The notes: generated by a model not told the origin, from the letters alone. 32,003 nt of DNA from Holdemania filiformis DSM 12042 (GCF_000157995.1 NZ_GG657562.1:93290-125292), one strand, 5' to 3'; counted from the stretch's first letter, positions 1 to 9,300 are shown. Program-made: numbers and translations.

Positions 1-657
1 CTTTTCCGACATTTTCCCTAATTCCCGGATCATTGTACATGACTGCGGTGAAATAAACTCGATCACACCTTTCTTCATAATCGGCATCCAGAAACAGGAT
101 TTTAAGTTTTCATCTTGGGATTCAGAAGGATAGATAAACGAATGAAACATAACACCAAAAACTACCTCACCCGCTTCATCATAAGGCGAAGTTTCTTCTC
201 CAAAATTACAAGGTTCAACATAGCCTTGACACTCTCTCGTGCCTAAGAAAATATCTCGACGACCGCCGCGAGCAACCATTCTTTTAGCGATATCATAATG
301 CTTATGTTCATTGCGATCCTGAGCTAAATCCGCTCTTTTTGCATTCCAAATGAAATGAGCCTCAACCTGATATTCAACATCATGAAGGTAAGTGTACAGC
401 GATAAATCGTTCTGGTTGGAATAATATCGAATTGGCCGAATCCCTTTTGACTGCGTCTGAATGATTTTCATCACCCGGCAACGATCGATAACCCAAATTA
501 ATGTAGGTTTCCAATAAATACTTTCAGTGATTCCTTTCAGAGCTTGATAAGTCGGGACAGGATAACTGAATTTTTCTCCTCCCACCTTGGTAAGTGGATC
601 TGTAAACAGCGCTTCATTTCCCCAGACACGGAAACAAATCTTATTGTCATAAAGCAT
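1..657 (-). CDS. cas5c: Type I-C Cas5 (Cas5c/Cas5d), C-terminus cut by window edge
   Basis: The reading frame runs leftward from ATG at 657 and leaves the window without a stop; 219 residues are visible. The N-terminus matches the Cas5d family of subtype I-C (motifs such as CFRVWGNEALFTDP and YQALKGITESIYWKP). In this family Cas5 is the pre-crRNA endonuclease, replacing Cas6, and also a Cascade subunit. The catalytic triad known from Bacillus halodurans Cas5d (Tyr, Lys, His) has clear counterparts at Tyr48 and Lys119-His120 (context NEHKHYD), so processing activity is expected. The ATG has the ribosome binding site GAGGTGAG a few bases upstream. The gene follows cas3 by 13 bp, as in a normal I-C operon. 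cas8c, cas7, cas4, cas1 and cas2 would be expected beyond the left edge but are not visible. Confidence 0.93.
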   Translation of the reverse strand, partial: MLYDNKICFRVWGNEALFTDPLTKVGGEKFSYPVPTYQALKGITESIYWKPTLIWVIDRCRVMKIIQTQSKGIRPIRYYSNQNDLSLYTYLHDVEYQVEAHFIWNAKRADLAQDRNEHKHYDIAKRMVARGGRRDIFLGTRECQGYVEPCNFGEETSPYDEAGEVVFGVMFHSFIYPSESQDENLKSCFWMPIMKKGVIEFISPQSCTMIRELGKMSEK

Positions 658-670
658 TTTCTCACCTCTT

Positions 671-3199
671 TCAAATAATCCATGACTGTGCTTCGAAATC
701 AGTCACACCTTTTTCTTCGTCATAACAGCCTTCTTTTAAGCAATAAAGATCAGCCGCTTCAAAATAACTAAAATTCTGTTTATGTTTCCGAATATAGGAT
801 TCATTCAGATTAACACTATAATTTTGAGCTTGACGTTTTAATTTTCGCAAATTATCTGGCTGGAATTTAATATTTCCACTATTCAATTCTTCAATCAGTT
901 CTCTCCCTTTTTCATAAGGGACTAAAACCCCAATTGAATAATCTTCAATCACTTTAAAATACCTTCCTGCCGTTTCAAAAGCTTGATGCATCATCCAGTT
1001 TACGTCTGATTTCTTTGCCTTTGAAATTTCAGTACACCAACAAGAACAGAAAGAATTCAGATCATATAATGTAAAACCCTGGCTTGTTACAGGATAATCA
1101 ACTCGATCCTGAATCATTTCATAATATCGAGAATAATACATTTCCAAAGCCTTATTCGATAATATATTATTTTCAAAATCTTCTGGAGCTTTCTTGAATT
1201 TATCTAATAAACAATGAGAGCAAATCAGTTTTCTTGTCAGCTGTGAAACGGTTGTATTCTTAGTTATTGATTCATGCATAAAATCAATTTCATACGAATA
1301 AAAGACAATGAGTTCGCCTAGCTTTTTATGATCATGTCGATTGCATCTTCCAGCAGCCTGGATTAATGAATCCAATCCTGAACAGGCACGTAAAACAACA
1401 TCAAAACTGATATCCACTCCGGCTTCAATCAAGGATGTACTAACACATAAGACTGGTATATTTTCTTTCAAAGCATTAATCATCTGTTGTATTCGTCTCT
1501 TTTTGTGATCGGGGCATAAATTTGTTGTCAAGAGAATTAAGAGTGGTCGATTCCTCTCTGGAATTTGCTCAAATTTCTTCTTTAAGCATTCAAATACGCG
1601 AGTAGCTCCAGATACAGTGTTCATAATCGTTAATGCATTAGATCGCTCTTGCTGCTTTTCATAAGCAAGTTCAGCAATCCTTTCAACTGAGAAACAATTT
1701 TGTACATCAGTCTTATCTGTAACAAAAACACGATGAATTTTTTTCATATCTTTTGAATAATTCGTGTCGATATCTTTGTATTGCGACCATTGTAATGGAT
1801 GTTTTATTTTTTCCAAAAGCGGCGGCGTAGCACTGCATAAAACAACTTTCACATCGGTTAAGTGTTCAAGCATATTTAATGCACTATTAAACATTCCGAT
1901 ACAGTTGTCCGGTATAGATTGGATTTCATCAAAAATAATTACGGAATTGCTTAACTGATGAAGACGGCGTACATCTTTTTTTCTTGCGGAAAAAAATGTA
2001 TCCATAAAGTGAACCAAAGACGTAATAATTATTGGAGAATCCCAGCGCTCTGTTCGTAATTCATATTCCTGAAGTTCTTCCTGTTTTTGCAAATTATCAT
2101 CCGTTGATGCATTTATTAACTCATTCTCAAAGTCAGAGTAATGTTCAAGAATCCAGTCCGAATGTTCTTCTAAATGGAGAGTTTCTTTAATAGTTTGTGA
2201 ATTCTGCAGCAAAATACTCAGAAAAGGAATAACATAAATAATATGTTTTGTTTCAGGAAAATTACAAGCGTGTTGCAAAGCGAGACGAAGACTTGCCAGG
2301 GTCTTTCCGGATCCAGTTATTGATTGTAATCGATATATTCCTGAGGGCCAATTTCCTGCGTTTAAGCATGATTTGCTCACTCGCTTGCGAATTTGATTTA
2401 AAGTCGAAGAAGCTTGTGATGGATTGAGTTTTTCTAAACCCAATAATTCTTTATTCAATCTCTCCTGAAGTTCTGCCCAGATTTCTATCCTATTTTCTTC
2501 TACCGGAATATTTTTCTTATCTAGAAAACAAGCTGTATCCAGTCGATCACTATCTATTAAACTACTGAAAAGAAAACGTTCGATCAGTCCATAGGTGAAC
2601 ATCCCTTCTTCTAACTTCGCCTTTTTGAGTTTATCATCATTTATTTCAAAGGAATGTCCTTTTACAAGTATATTGATTCGGGTATTTAATTGAATTATTT
2701 CATTTTGTGCTTTTTCAATAAACTGATTTATCTCTTCTTTACAATTTAATTCATTGAAAAACGAATCATGAACTAATTGGTTTTCCTCAGCATTCAGCAT
2801 CCGCTCAAAAGGAGAGTTCCCATTTGGATCATATATATCCATCAATCCACGATGATGTCCTAATATCGCGATGGAACATAGCTGAAATAGAAGTATTCTG
2901 AACTGTTGCTGCTTTTTCGGCATTGTCCAAAATTCCGTACCAAAAAATAGATTTCTTAGGATCTGAGCTCCTGCTGCCGAATGATTGATTTTCCCTTTCT
3001 TCTCTGTTTGATTTTCAAGCATATACTGCTGAAATACAGGATTGGCTTTCCCTGCATCATGGAGTAATCCTATTAATCGTCCAGTTGATGTAAGGCCAAG
3101 CGAAAAACAATTTTCTTCCATTATTCTTGCTACATTTTCACTATGATCTTTTAGGGATTGTGCTCGATGTTCTTTCCCATCCCAGTGTGCTAATAACAT
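671..3199 (-). CDS. cas3: CRISPR-associated helicase-nuclease Cas3 (type I-C)
   Basis: Cas3 is recruited by target-bound Cascade and nicks, unwinds and degrades the non-target DNA strand. The 842-residue product has an N-terminal HD nuclease domain (His19, then His47-Asp48 in LLHDAGK, and GHHRG near 115). A superfamily 2 helicase follows, with Walker A SITGSGKT near 296-300, a DEIQ Walker B box, an SAT motif III and motif VI QAAGRCNRHD. The frame also opens at GTG 3205, but that codon lies 2 bases from the Shine-Dalgarno AGGAGG. ATG at 3199 is 7 bases away and is preferred. It is the first gene of the visible cas operon and is followed closely by cas5c. All helicase and nuclease motifs look intact. 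Confidence 0.95.
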   Translation of the reverse strand: MLLAHWDGKEHRAQSLKDHSENVARIMEENCFSLGLTSTGRLIGLLHDAGKANPVFQQYMLENQTEKKGKINHSAAGAQILRNLFFGTEFWTMPKKQQQFRILLFQLCSIAILGHHRGLMDIYDPNGNSPFERMLNAEENQLVHDSFFNELNCKEEINQFIEKAQNEIIQLNTRINILVKGHSFEINDDKLKKAKLEEGMFTYGLIERFLFSSLIDSDRLDTACFLDKKNIPVEENRIEIWAELQERLNKELLGLEKLNPSQASSTLNQIRKRVSKSCLNAGNWPSGIYRLQSITGSGKTLASLRLALQHACNFPETKHIIYVIPFLSILLQNSQTIKETLHLEEHSDWILEHYSDFENELINASTDDNLQKQEELQEYELRTERWDSPIIITSLVHFMDTFFSARKKDVRRLHQLSNSVIIFDEIQSIPDNCIGMFNSALNMLEHLTDVKVVLCSATPPLLEKIKHPLQWSQYKDIDTNYSKDMKKIHRVFVTDKTDVQNCFSVERIAELAYEKQQERSNALTIMNTVSGATRVFECLKKKFEQIPERNRPLLILLTTNLCPDHKKRRIQQMINALKENIPVLCVSTSLIEAGVDISFDVVLRACSGLDSLIQAAGRCNRHDHKKLGELIVFYSYEIDFMHESITKNTTVSQLTRKLICSHCLLDKFKKAPEDFENNILSNKALEMYYSRYYEMIQDRVDYPVTSQGFTLYDLNSFCSCWCTEISKAKKSDVNWMMHQAFETAGRYFKVIEDYSIGVLVPYEKGRELIEELNSGNIKFQPDNLRKLKRQAQNYSVNLNESYIRKHKQNFSYFEAADLYCLKEGCYDEEKGVTDFEAQSWII

Positions 3200-3205
3200 A
3201 AACAC

Positions 3206-3240
3206 ACCTCCTATACACAGCCTCTGATAGTTATATTATA
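3206..3240 (-). promoter_or_regulatory. cas operon -10 element and ribosome binding site
   Basis: On the minus strand a perfect TATAAT (3235-3240) lies about 35 bp before the cas3 start, followed by the strong Shine-Dalgarno AGGAGGTG just before the start codon. No good -35 hexamer is visible 16-18 bp upstream. The AT-rich stretch up to array 1 (3241-3393) shows nothing else recognisable. Confidence 0.45.
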
Positions 3241-3393
3241 TCTTATTTCCTAATTATTCCTACCACAAAATAAATCTTACATCTGGCTAACTTTTTCCAA
3301 TCAAGTAAAAAACAGCACGCTATCATAATAATTAATACATTGCTTGAGGTACAAATTCAAACTATTAATGAGTAAGCAGAGATTAAAGCCCCT

Positions 3394-4033
3394 ATTTCAA
3401 TCAATACCGCGTGAGCGATGCGACCTGGATATATCCGACTTGCGGATAATCCGGAAGTGAATTTCAATCCACGCACCGCGTGAGCGATGCGACACAAAGG
3501 CCCTGTAACTCGTTTCTCAAAACTTGAAATTTCAATCCACGCACCGCGTGAGCGATGCGACAAGATCAGATATGCGCACATCTGTGTAAAGCGTTATTTC
3601 AATCCACGCACCGCGTGAGCGATGCGACTTATCCGTTTTTAATTTATCTATTGCTTCTAACCATTTCAATCCACGCACCGCGTGAGCGATGCGACGTAAA
3701 ACGACATTACTATCCTGTGATCAATGAGTGATTTCAATCCACGCACCGCGTGAGCGATGCGACATATTATAATGGATAGACAAACGTCCCATTATGCATT
3801 TCAATCCACGCACCGCGTGAGCGATGCGACGCATTTACTCCAATGGTCAATGTATGCGAGATTTTTATTTCAATCCACGCACCGCGTGAGCGATGCGACG
3901 CAGAAAGCGGAGAGGCTATTTATACAATCATTAATTTCAATCCACGCACCGCGTGAGCGATGCGACTAAAGATAAGCTTTAGACAAATCGGGGATATCGG
4001 ATTTCAATCCACGCACCGCGTGAGCGATGCGAC
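3394..4033 (-). CRISPR. CRISPR array 1, type I-C, 10 repeats and 9 spacers
   Basis: Nine identical 33-bp repeats start at 3461, 3529, 3596, 3663, 3731, 3798, 3867, 3934 and 4001, with spacers of 34-36 bp. In the transcribed orientation (minus strand) the repeat begins GTCGCATCGCTCACGC and ends GTGGATTGAAAT, the classical I-C form, with a CACGC/GCGTG hairpin around a GGT loop. The tenth repeat (3394-3424) is degenerate: it is 2 bp shorter and has lost the 3' arm of the hairpin. This marks the leader-distal end, so the leader is on the right and transcription runs leftward towards cas3. The spacers are all different, and I see no spacer matching elsewhere in the window, though I could not search exhaustively. 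Confidence 0.98.
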
Positions 4034-4182
4034 TGCAAATAAGAAACTGTACAAGTTTTACTTGTTACTTATTCTATACTTATAATAACGAATCACTTGG
4101 CTGCTTGCAACTATTTAAATAAATTTCACAAATTTCCGGTGCGAACCTCCCTAGGGTTTTATGTTCACTTCAGGTTCGCACC
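4034..4182 (-). promoter_or_regulatory. Leader of CRISPR array 1 with promoter and inverted-repeat element
   Basis: Read on the minus strand, the leader has a 10-bp perfect inverted repeat, GGTGCGAACC/GGTTCGCACC (arms at 4173-4182 and 4138-4147, 25 bp between). A promoter follows: TTGCAA at 4105-4110, 17-bp spacing, TATTAT at 4082-4087. The 13-bp tract GTTTCTTATTTGC ends one base before the first repeat. All three are shared in position with the leader of array 2. The promoter would start transcription about 40 bp before the first repeat. Confidence 0.7.
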
Positions 4183-4230
4183 AGATTATCCTTTATTTTT
4201 CCTAAGTAAATAATTATTACTAATTTAAAG

Positions 4231-4270
4231 AAAGGTCAGGAACATGTTATAGGAAACATTTCTGACCTTT
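4231..4270 (-). terminator. Hairpin downstream of the HemW-like gene
   Basis: AAAGGTCAG and CTGACCTTT form a perfect 9-bp stem starting 8 bp after the stop codon of the minus-strand gene at 4279-5361. On that strand it is followed by CTTTAAATT, a modest T-rich tract. It is probably an intrinsic terminator that separates this gene from the CRISPR leader. Confidence 0.55.
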
Positions 4271-4278
4271 ATCTGTTT

Positions 4279-5361
4279 CTAATAATAAGCATCGTTCAAT
4301 AAGCTAAACCAGAAAGCTCCCAATCCTTCAGCGGTCAAAGATAGTTTTCCTTCACGATTGATAAGACATTCCTGATGTATAAAAGAATCAATTTCACTTT
4401 GTATATTCTCTGTATATCCTTCAGCGGCAGCTTGCTGATCCAATAATAACTGACCGCGAAGTTTTCGTATTGCCATTTCTTCCGATGATAAAGACTGAGG
4501 ATTTTCAATTAACTGCTGACAATTTTCAGCTTCCTTTATATAAGTTTCCAAATTTCGTGTGTTCCTGTACTGATAACCATCAAAGCAGGAATAAGCATCT
4601 AAACCAAAGCCGACAACCTCACCTTGTAACCATAGTTGACTTAAGAATTGATCCCGGCACTCCTTTTTACAATAAAGCCCAGGTGCATAGGCAATCCACC
4701 CCTGCTCTTTTAAATACTCATCTGTGGCTAGTAACATACGTCGCTGTAATTTTTGATCTGCCTGTCCTTTGGGCCCTAGATACGGCCGAAGCACTAGATG
4801 ATCCGGCTCCATTTCCAAACAAGAACGCAATGTGCGCTTTAAAGAAACAAACGTTTGTCCAGGAATTCCCAGGTCTAATACCATAGAAACATTATTAACC
4901 CGGAATTCATCCAAAAATAAGACCGCATTTTGAACATCCGGCAGAGTAAACGGAACTTTCAGTGTCAGCAATTCGCGTGGCTGCAGCGAATGAACTCTAA
5001 GTTGGAAACGAGCAGGCTGTCCCTGACTCAATCCACTTAATAAAGGGACACATACGGTATTGGGCAACGTTTCAATGCTCACTTCGCAGAAATCCGCTAG
5101 CCGGTATTCCTGTCGAATTTGATGCAATAACATTCCTAACTTATCCGCATTCATGATCGTCGGACATCCAGCAAACTTCACTGCAGTAAAAGCAACATCT
5201 TGAAAATCATCCGCAGCACTATGAATCTCACGGCTCAACGCTTCCATATAATCCAGCTTAGTTTGTGAATCCCCAAGAATCTGAAAAGGATGCGCTAAAT
5301 TTTCTTCCTGCAGACAGAATGGAAAATTGATCGCCATGACCATCGTTTTATTTGTATTCAT
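4279..5361 (-). CDS. HemW/HemN-like radical-SAM-fold protein lacking the cluster cysteines
   Basis: The 360-residue length and overall pattern follow the HemW/HemN-like family. FPFC sits near residue 13-16, FAGCPTIM occupies the place of the GGGTP motif, VSIETLP the family's E-x-NP strand, and VLDLGIPGQT the DLI-GLPGQT motif. A C-terminal GFGLDAYSCFDGYQYRNT stands for the usual G-G-A-S/YRN signature. Canonical members bind a 4Fe-4S cluster through C-x3-C-x2-C. Here only Cys16 remains and the other two positions are Glu20 and Ala23. Without that triad it should not cleave S-adenosylmethionine, so it may be a non-catalytic homologue, perhaps haem or ligand binding; this is inference. The ATG has the ribosome binding site AGGAGAGG about 10 bases upstream. 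The open frame is complete, arguing against simple decay. It is monocistronic, between the array 1 leader and a divergent two-component operon. Confidence 0.75.
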   Translation of the reverse strand: MNTNKTMVMAINFPFCLQEENLAHPFQILGDSQTKLDYMEALSREIHSAADDFQDVAFTAVKFAGCPTIMNADKLGMLLHQIRQEYRLADFCEVSIETLPNTVCVPLLSGLSQGQPARFQLRVHSLQPRELLTLKVPFTLPDVQNAVLFLDEFRVNNVSMVLDLGIPGQTFVSLKRTLRSCLEMEPDHLVLRPYLGPKGQADQKLQRRMLLATDEYLKEQGWIAYAPGLYCKKECRDQFLSQLWLQGEVVGFGLDAYSCFDGYQYRNTRNLETYIKEAENCQQLIENPQSLSSEEMAIRKLRGQLLLDQQAAAEGYTENIQSEIDSFIHQECLINREGKLSLTAEGLGAFWFSLLNDAYY

Positions 5362-5500
5362 CTATAAATAATCCTCTCCTATTTTCTTTTCGTTCATTAT
5401 ATCACGAATTGCCGCTGAAAAAAGAAGATCACGATTTCCAATCAGTCACTAAAAATGTCCAAGTAGTCTTTGTAAGGGAATCTGCTTTTCTGGATCCGGA

Positions 5501-5529
5501 TTGTTTGGTCTCTTAAACTATGATATGAT
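5501..5529 (+). promoter_or_regulatory. Promoter of the two-component operon
   Basis: TTGTTT at 5501-5506 and TATGAT at 5524-5529 are 17 bp apart, a good sigma-A layout. A purine-rich ribosome binding site AAGGGGGAA (5562-5570) lies before the ATG at 5576. Confidence 0.6.
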
Positions 5530-5575
5530 ACGAATAACGTAAAGATTTCACAAGGGAACACAAGGGGGAACGACG

Positions 5576-6283
5576 ATGATCAGAGTGGCGCTGGTAGAAG
5601 ACTATTTACCGCAAATCCAACGCATGGAAGAAATTCTGAATCAAATCCAGCATGATGAAAAGTTAAATTTGCAAATTACTGTTTTTCAGGATGGTGAAAC
5701 TTTTTCCTCCATACCTCCGCATTCTTTTGATCTGGCGTTATTGGATATCCAAATGGATAAAATGGATGGAATGCAGGCTGCTGCTAAGATCCGAAAGCAA
5801 GATGAGGATCTGATCATCATTTTTATCACGAATCTTGCACAATATGCAATACAAGGCTATGCCGTGCAAGCGATGGATTTTAATCTGAAGCCGGTGAACC
5901 CTGTTCTGTTTAAAGAAAAACTGATGAAAGCCATACGCCGCATTGAAAGAAAGCAGAAGGAAAAACGAATTTCAATTAAAACAACTCAGGGATGGGTTTG
6001 GCTGAAAATGGATGAAATTTGCTATGCCGAATTTGTTAGCCGGCATCTTGAAATCCATACGGACACCCAAGTACTGTGCTGCAGTGAACCCCTTCAGAAT
6101 TTGCAAGCTTTGCTGGATGAACGTTCTTTCCGCTGTCATGTCGCTTATTTAGTCAATATGGATTATGTGAAGCAGGCTTATAAAACGACGGTTAGGGTTG
6201 GAAAGGACGAATTATTAGTCAGCAAGTACCGCCGGAAAGAATTTATGGACGCTCTGACGAAACATGTGGGAAGGTCACTGTGA
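5576..6283 (+). CDS. LytTR-family response regulator (AgrA/LytR type)
   Basis: The 235-residue protein has a receiver domain (about 1-120) with acidic pocket residues Glu8-Asp9, a phospho-acceptor Asp57 in LLDIQMDKMDG, and the conserved Lys in FNLKPV. A C-terminal LytTR DNA-binding domain follows (about 138-232), with the characteristic ending CHVAYLVNMDYV and a basic KYRRKEF. Such regulators bind paired direct repeats upstream of peptide-pheromone, bacteriocin or surface genes. It is the first gene of a two-gene operon with the kinase at 6285, whose start lies 1 bp beyond this stop. No agrB/agrD-like pheromone genes are seen nearby, so its signal and targets are unknown. Confidence 0.92.
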   Translation: MIRVALVEDYLPQIQRMEEILNQIQHDEKLNLQITVFQDGETFSSIPPHSFDLALLDIQMDKMDGMQAAAKIRKQDEDLIIIFITNLAQYAIQGYAVQAMDFNLKPVNPVLFKEKLMKAIRRIERKQKEKRISIKTTQGWVWLKMDEICYAEFVSRHLEIHTDTQVLCCSEPLQNLQALLDERSFRCHVAYLVNMDYVKQAYKTTVRVGKDELLVSKYRRKEFMDALTKHVGRSL

Positions 6284-6284
6284 T

Positions 6285-7736
6285 ATGACCCCGGAAGTTT
6301 TGTTCGATCTTGTGTTTTTATTGCTTTTTACACTTTGTGAAGTGTTGGGGATTCTGTATTATCTGGCACCTCTGCGCCCCTGTTCCCTTTGGCGTCGCTG
6401 GGGATGGCCACTCCTTTTGATCGTCATCTATTACTGTTGGAATATACTCAGCATGACTTCCCAGCAAACCCGTGATATTTACAGTATCCTGTATGTTTTG
6501 GAAACCTATTTCACGCTGAGAATTTTTGTTCGGCTGTATTGTGGCTGCCAATGGCGGGAATGTTTTTATTATGTCGTTGTCCCGTTTTTGGCGACTCGGT
6601 TTGTCCGACATTTGATCGGTCATCTGATGATCAGCGCGCAATCGACAAATTTTTTGGTCGAAGGTTCCGCATGGGGGCTGCGCTTAATTTCCAGCTTGAG
6701 TTTGCTTGGTATTTACCTGCTGCTGTTGACACCCGTTAAAAAAATGGTTTTTCGTTATGATTTAACCCGGCAAAATCCGATTTATATGGGATTGGTGGCT
6801 TTGAGCGTCGTTCCGGTGGTCTATATTGGCACGTTTGCGGAAACGCTAGGCAAGGAAAGCTGGGCGCGCGGATTGGAGGCGATTTCGATTGAAGGTATTG
6901 CCAGTGTCTGTGGATTTTTAACGATCATCGGCGTGCAGTGGATGATGGAAAGTCAGCGCAAGGAAGAAGACTTGCAGCGCATGCAAACGATACTGAAGCT
7001 GCAATACCGGCAGGTAGAAAATCGACAGCAGACAATGGAGATCGTGAATCAGAAATATCATGATATGAAAAATCATCTGCAGGTATTGGAACAGCTGGAA
7101 GATCATGAAAAACGTCGGCGATATTTGAATACGCTGCAGGAGCAAATGGCGGGGTTTGAAAATTTCGTTGATACAGGCAATGAAACTTTGGACGTAATTT
7201 TAACTGATAAGCATGAACAGTGTATGAAAAATAACATTCCGCTCTTGACGATGATTCAGGCAGAGTTGCTGGATCTTTTATCACCTGCCGATTTAACGAC
7301 GATTTTTGCCAACGCGCTGGACAATGCAATTGAACATGTCTGCGAATTACCGGCTGATCAGCGGGAAATAAACGTCAAAGTTTGCCGCCGCCAAGTCTGG
7401 TGTGTTATTTGCTTTAATAACCCTTGTCAAAGCGAAATGTTGATCTGGCATAAGAATCAGCTGCAATCTACCAAACACGATGCCGGACATGGCTATGGTT
7501 TGCGTAGTATTCGTTATACTGTTGAAAAATATCATGGAACAATGAGTACAGAGGTGATCGAAAATCATTTTATCCTGACGCTTCTTTTACCCTTACCTGA
7601 AACTTTGATGAAGGCGCGAGTGTCGCGGTTATTGAACAACAGGCCTGGGGTGCCTTTGTCGATCTGGAAAATACCGGGGCGAATATGGGCGGCTGGTTTG
7701 GCGAGGATATTGGCCATGTCAATTCGCAGTTTCTGA
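6285..7736 (+). CDS. AgrC-type GHKL sensor histidine kinase with a spurious out-of-frame tail
   Basis: The N-terminal 220 residues are strongly hydrophobic with about six to seven membrane segments. The cytoplasmic part has a helical dimerisation region with His259 (YHDMKNHL), N box Asn343/Asn347 (NALDNAIEH) and a glycine loop GHGYGLRSI, as in AgrC/LytS-like kinases that phosphorylate LytTR regulators. The start at ATG 6285 is preferred over ATG 6264, because GGGAAGG lies 10 bases before it and the residues between are not family-like. The family end is around ILTLLLPLP. The last 40 or so residues (from about 7605) are translated in the wrong frame from the adjacent flavoprotein gene, because a deletion removed the natural stop. 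All catalytic boxes precede the junction, so activity could be kept. Confidence 0.88.
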   Translation: MTPEVLFDLVFLLLFTLCEVLGILYYLAPLRPCSLWRRWGWPLLLIVIYYCWNILSMTSQQTRDIYSILYVLETYFTLRIFVRLYCGCQWRECFYYVVVPFLATRFVRHLIGHLMISAQSTNFLVEGSAWGLRLISSLSLLGIYLLLLTPVKKMVFRYDLTRQNPIYMGLVALSVVPVVYIGTFAETLGKESWARGLEAISIEGIASVCGFLTIIGVQWMMESQRKEEDLQRMQTILKLQYRQVENRQQTMEIVNQKYHDMKNHLQVLEQLEDHEKRRRYLNTLQEQMAGFENFVDTGNETLDVILTDKHEQCMKNNIPLLTMIQAELLDLLSPADLTTIFANALDNAIEHVCELPADQREINVKVCRRQVWCVICFNNPCQSEMLIWHKNQLQSTKHDAGHGYGLRSIRYTVEKYHGTMSTEVIENHFILTLLLPLPETLMKARVSRLLNNRPGVPLSIWKIPGRIWAAGLARILAMSIRSF

Positions 7737-9238
7737 TCAATCGAGGTTTCGGCCCGTACAATACCGGAGAAATCACTTCTGAGTTCTGTCTGCGTGCTAA
7801 CGGACGCTGCAATCCGGATATCATCCGTGGTTTTGTTCAGAATTCCGGAGCGATGTTCGACCGGTATCAGGAAGTTTACAATTTATACGAAGAAGAACGA
7901 AAGGCGAATGACAGCCAAGTCTTCATGAAGGGCACAATGGTTCGGATTCCGGGGGTCGAAGTTCCGGATGAAGGGCAATTCGACATGTCCAATATGTTTG
8001 AATATCCGTTATGCAACACGCAGGCGGCTTACAGTGGGGCAAAGGTTTCCTATCCAATCCATTGCGGCGGTTATAAAACATGGCCATGCAATGCGCAATT
8101 CTATGGCTATCAGGGAAATAATATTGAATTTGTCCATAAATACATTGTTAAATATACCCAGGAACATGGAGCGGAGTGGTTCTTCGAGCATACTGGTATT
8201 GTCTTAGTCCAGGCAGATGACGGGACAGTCACTGGGTTAATTGCAAAAAATGCTGAAGGTGAGTACGTTAAATTCACAGCGGACAAAGGTGTTATTTTAT
8301 GCGCAGGTGACTTCATCGGCGATCCGAAAATGTGCTGGGCTTTGCTGAATGAAGGCATGGAATGGGCAGAACGTGATGGAAAAACGGCTGAAGATTGGGC
8401 GAGCACGACGATTCGTGCCGGGATCGGTCATAAAATGGGCTGTTGGGCCGGCGGTATGATTGAAGCTTCCCCGCGCGGATGGATGGCGCTGGGCGGCGGC
8501 GTAAGTGGTCCTTGGGGAACCTGCCCGATGTTAATGCTGAATGTTGAAGGCAAACGTTTCTGCAACGAAGGCGCAATCAGTCAGCTGGGTTCCGTATCTA
8601 AACGTCAGCCGGCAGGCTTAGCTTGCTATGTCACGGATGCGAACTGGAGCGAAACTGTAGCGAAGGCGCCGCTGGATCACGGAGCGCCTAACTTTGGCAT
8701 GGATGATTTTTACGATGTATTGAAAGCCGATATGGATACGGTTGAGATCGGCAATCCGGAAGGCTCGACAGTCACCGGGGCAAATCTGGCAGAACGGAAA
8801 ATGATGAAGGGTACGGTTTTTGCTGCCAATACGCTGGAAGAATTGGCAGACTTGTTAGGTTATGAGGGGGAAGCAAAACAGAATTTTCTTGACAGTGTTA
8901 CGCATTATAATGAGTTATGCCATTCAACCGAGGGAGATACAGATTACGGCAAAGATAAAGAATTCATGATCCCGATTGAAAAAGCGCCGTTCTATGGCGG
9001 AACTGGAAATTTAGGTCATGGCGGCAACCCGTCAATGGTTACGTTGTCGGGACTGGTTACGGATGCGGAACAAAACGTGCTGAATACACAATGGGAAAAG
9101 ATCGGTAACCTGTATGCGGCGGGTAATTGTTTAGGTGGCCGTTATGGCTTAGGTTACAGCACGCCGATGGCAGGCAACTCAGTCGGTATGGCAATGACCC
9201 ATGGTTGGCTGGTAGGGCATACCTGTGGAAAAAAATAG
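7607..9238 (+). pseudogene. 5'-truncated FAD-dependent fumarate reductase/flavocytochrome c-type flavoprotein
   Basis: From about 7607 the frame ending at 9238 is flavoprotein-like: EGASVAVIEQQ (the strand after the FAD Rossmann loop), then LENTGANMGGWFGEDIGHVNSQF, an internal LNVEGKRFCNEGA and a C-terminal GNLYAAGNCLGGRYGLGYSTPMAG. These are typical of FAD-dependent 2-enoate or fumarate reductase-like enzymes of anaerobic Firmicutes. The upstream GxGxxG dinucleotide loop and any signal or FMN-binding domain are missing. An in-frame TGA lies at 7598-7600 and no start codon precedes ATG 7685, which lacks a convincing ribosome binding site. The remaining 517-codon frame is uninterrupted, so the loss looks recent. 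FAD binding should be crippled. A terminator follows the stop. Confidence 0.8.
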
Positions 9239-9248
9239 ATATGATTTT

Positions 9249-9287
9249 CTCCATCCTGGCTTTGTTGGGATGGAGTTTTTCTTTTTG
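9249..9287 (+). terminator. Intrinsic terminator after the flavoprotein remnant
   Basis: CTCCATCC (9249-9256) pairs perfectly with GGATGGAG (9268-9275) and is followed directly by TTTTTCTTTTTG. It lies 10 bp after the stop codon and ends the two-component/flavoprotein transcript. Confidence 0.9.
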
Positions 9288-9300
9288 TTTTCTTGCGGGC

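Noticed and set aside
3357-3969. Short open frames across array 1 with repeated peptides such as RIAHAV or STHRVSDAT
   Set aside because: They are translations of CRISPR repeats and spacers, not genes.
6264-6284. Upstream ATG 6264 as the kinase start
   Set aside because: It lies inside the regulator gene, lacks a fitting ribosome binding site, and the added residues are not membrane-like; ATG 6285 fits better.
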